A DNA stretch of 64,000 nt from JAJPKK01 sp963824905 (lineage in GTDB: Bacteria; Pseudomonadota; Alphaproteobacteria; Rhizobiales; Xanthobacteraceae). Position 1 is the first letter of the stretch. Each line of letters begins with the position of its first letter. The stretch lies in the NCBI GenBank assembly GCA_963824905.1, contig CAWGRH010000027.1, positions 310,001 to 374,000 on the forward strand, given 5' to 3'. A program made the position numbers and the translations under genes. Below the pieces are notes generated by a model. It saw nothing but the letters and a program-made list of their open reading frames with translations, ran no database searches and was not told where the DNA came from. Shown piece by piece: positions 62,345-64,000 of the stretch.

Positions 62345-63589
62345 CTAGAGGGGACGGGGACCGGCCTCGATGATGATCTCCTCGGCGCCCTGTTCGTTGA
62401 TGCCGAAGTCGAAGGTCTGGACACCTTGTCGCCGATCGGGAGGCTGCATCACCTCCGGATGCTTCAACGCGCGAGCAGCGTCCTGGTATCCGGCCTGCCA
62501 ATGCTCCTCCATGGTCCGGCGGGAGAACTCGTAGTCCTTGGCCATTCCTTCGTACGCAGCCGAGCGATAGATCAGGTGAACGATGTTGAAGACCTTGTCG
62601 TCCGCCTCCTCCCGGAGCAGCTTGACATCTTCCATGTCGAACATCTCGGCCGGCAGTTGTCGCACGACATTCGTGAAGGCCTGACGAAGCCGTTGCGCCC
62701 GCTTGACGTGGTTGGTCCCGGCGCGGGTGCGGCTGGAAAACTGGATTTCCTTCTGACGCACCTCGGCATCGATGAGATTACGAGGCAGCTCGCCACGCGC
62801 ACTCCACAGATCGACCTGGAAGGCGAGCGTGTCCTGCCGGGGCCGGGCATCGAACACCCATTGCAAGGGCGTGTTGGAGACGAGGCCGCCGTCCCAGAAA
62901 TATTCCCCGTCGACCTCGGTCGCAGGGAAGCCGGGCGGCAGCGCGCCGCTCGCCATGATGTGCTCAGGCCCGATGCGGTGCGTCGTGTTGTCGAAGGAGA
63001 CGAAATTCCCGGACTTCACGTTCACGGCCCCGACGCTCAGACGGGTGCTACCGGAATTGAGGAGATCGAAATCGACGAGTTCCAGGAGCGTCGCGCGGAG
63101 CGGCGCGGTGTCGTAGTGGCTGACCGCATCGACCGGGCTCGACGGCAGCAGCATGGGATGAGGAATGCGGGGCGTGAAGAAATGCGGGGTCCCAAACAGC
63201 AGGACCTCGAACGCCCTGATCTGGTTGATGGCGCGGTGATAATCGTCGGTGACCGGCAGCGCCCTGAGGGAGGGCGGGGTGTTGAACAGGGAGTCGCTCA
63301 CCGCCTCCCAGAAGGCGCGCAATTTCTCGACCCGGCGCCCGGGCGGATTGCCCGCAATCAGGGACGAATTGATCGCACCGATCGAAATTCCTGCGACCCA
63401 ATCGGGATGAAGTCCAGCCTCGGCGAGAGCCTCGTAGACGCCGGCCTGATACGATCCCAATGCTCCCCCGCCTTGCAGCAGCAGGGCGATGCACTCGAAG
63501 GGGGGCCGGCTCCCGCCTCCCGAACCGTTGGTGCCGTCCGGCGCGCTCGCAACCATTCCGTCCTTTCCGTCATTATGAGGCTGACGCAC
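62345..63589 (-). CDS. Patatin-like phospholipase/acyl hydrolase with DUF3734
   Basis: 414 residues. LLLQGGGALGSYQAG (oxyanion loop), GISIG with Ser69 as nucleophile, and EYFWDGGLVSNTP with the Asp of the Ser-Asp dyad are all present. The C-terminal ~130 residues (starting near RQKEIQFSSRTRAG) match the DUF3734 extension that follows patatin domains in many proteobacteria. First gene of the operon with acetoacetate decarboxylase and 3-hydroxybutyrate dehydrogenase, so it might release hydroxy acids from a polyester or lipid. No leader. Confidence 0.9.
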   Translation of the reverse strand: MRQPHNDGKDGMVASAPDGTNGSGGGSRPPFECIALLLQGGGALGSYQAGVYEALAEAGLHPDWVAGISIGAINSSLIAGNPPGRRVEKLRAFWEAVSDSLFNTPPSLRALPVTDDYHRAINQIRAFEVLLFGTPHFFTPRIPHPMLLPSSPVDAVSHYDTAPLRATLLELVDFDLLNSGSTRLSVGAVNVKSGNFVSFDNTTHRIGPEHIMASGALPPGFPATEVDGEYFWDGGLVSNTPLQWVFDARPRQDTLAFQVDLWSARGELPRNLIDAEVRQKEIQFSSRTRAGTNHVKRAQRLRQAFTNVVRQLPAEMFDMEDVKLLREEADDKVFNIVHLIYRSAAYEGMAKDYEFSRRTMEEHWQAGYQDAARALKHPEVMQPPDRRQGVQTFDFGINEQGAEEIIIEAGPRPL

Positions 63590-63711
63590 GCAGCCCGCCT
63601 CGCGTGACGCCAGCGCTCCCTTCTACACGCAAATTGTTGCAGTTCGGCTTAAGCGCAAGACGCGCAGCCGACGCGGCGGCTCACCGGCACGCACCGCAGC
63701 GCGCGACGGGC

Positions 63712-63996
63712 CTAGCTCATTCCCCTCGCCCCGCCGCCGTTCTTGAAGGGCGGCGTCATCGTCTTGAAGGTAGCCTGCTGGCCCAGCGCTGCGAGTTCCT
63801 TGGCCTGGGCGGTCAGCGTGGCGAGTTGATCGCGGGCGTGGCGCGTCGTGATCTCGACGGCGTCGGTCGGCGATTTCACCCGCGACAGCTCGCTCATGTA
63901 GCTCAGCACGGCCTCGTTGTTGACGCGGGCGAATTCGAGCAATTTTGCATTAAATTGTGCCGCTGCTTGCATCGCCGAAAGATAAGTGCCTTCCAT
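63712..63996 (-). CDS. Phasin-family protein, start possibly outside the window
   Basis: At least 94 residues, mostly amphipathic helix: AAQFNAKLLEFARVNNEAVL, MSELSRVKSPTDAVEITTR and HARDQLATLTAQAKELAALG. This is the core of the short alphaproteobacterial phasins that coat polyhydroxybutyrate granules. The ATG at 63996 lies four bases from the window edge, and the real start may be upstream. Next to the ketone-body operon it supports a polyhydroxybutyrate metabolism locus. It ends in a Gly-rich tail (NGGGARGMS). Confidence 0.75.
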   Translation of the reverse strand: MEGTYLSAMQAAAQFNAKLLEFARVNNEAVLSYMSELSRVKSPTDAVEITTRHARDQLATLTAQAKELAALGQQATFKTMTPPFKNGGGARGMS

Positions 63997-64000
63997 GAAT

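Noticed and set aside
1..64000. CRISPR arrays, insertion sequences, prophage or integrative element
   Set aside because: I found no regularly spaced repeats, transposase or integrase motifs, terminal inverted repeats with target duplications, or attachment-site duplication next to the tRNA gene.

Overview
The window looks like the chromosome of a GC-rich alphaproteobacterium of the order Hyphomicrobiales (Bradyrhizobium/Xanthobacteraceae-like). The evidence is SciP with an upstream CtrA-like box, minCDE, UPF0391/DUF3309/DUF6496 stress-type small genes, a fused transaldolase-glucose-6-phosphate isomerase, and six Bug (TctC-type) solute receptors, a receptor family that is expanded in such organisms. 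I see no rRNA, CRISPR array, prophage, insertion sequence or integrase. One tRNA gene is present.

Layout. 0-17.6 kb is a carboxylic-acid utilisation region. It holds two enolase-superfamily genes, a Tat-exported thiamine-diphosphate enzyme followed by a small exported cytochrome c, three Bug receptors, the only TctB/TctA pair in the window, an NDP-forming acyl-CoA synthetase, a biotin carboxylase with a stand-alone biotin carrier, and two carboxyltransferase subunits. 18-27.8 kb is a seven-gene, translationally coupled sugar-phosphate operon read leftward: tkt, tal-pgi, gnd, zwf, a HAD phosphatase, pgl, gntK. 28-33.2 kb carries small stress-type genes, a YihY/BrkB membrane protein, an Nramp metal transporter and a ferritin-like protein. 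33.6-45.4 kb is a second catabolic region in which many enzymes of families that normally act in the cytosol carry Tat or Sec leaders (MmgE/PrpD, HpaI-type aldolase, cyclase, amidohydrolase, MBL hydrolase). It also has a Bug receptor and a TauD-type dioxygenase. 45.6-55.1 kb has a methyltransferase, a Bug receptor, an apparently leaderless TRAP receptor, a coupled operon for CoA activation and dehydrogenation of an organic acid with its own Bug receptor, a lipocalin-like protein and an exported VOC protein. 55.2-64 kb is core genome: tRNA-Met(CAU), a PmtA-like methyltransferase, mnmA, sciP, minCDE with a strong terminator, and a patatin/acetoacetate decarboxylase/3-hydroxybutyrate dehydrogenase operon next to a phasin, which points to polyhydroxybutyrate and ketone-body metabolism.

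How it fits together. Organic acids are probably captured by Bug receptors and imported by the single TctAB pair or by permeases encoded elsewhere. They would then be activated to CoA thioesters and carboxylated or dehydrogenated. Part of the chemistry may happen in the periplasm, and the Tat thiamine enzyme plus cytochrome c pair is the most original candidate system.

Quality warning. Nine genes are interrupted by frameshifts. In every case the reading frame is restored by removing extra bases (about 15 in total, mostly single G or C), and the repaired lengths match the families. This looks like uncorrected insertion error in the assembly rather than gene decay. These genes are annotated as intact in intent.
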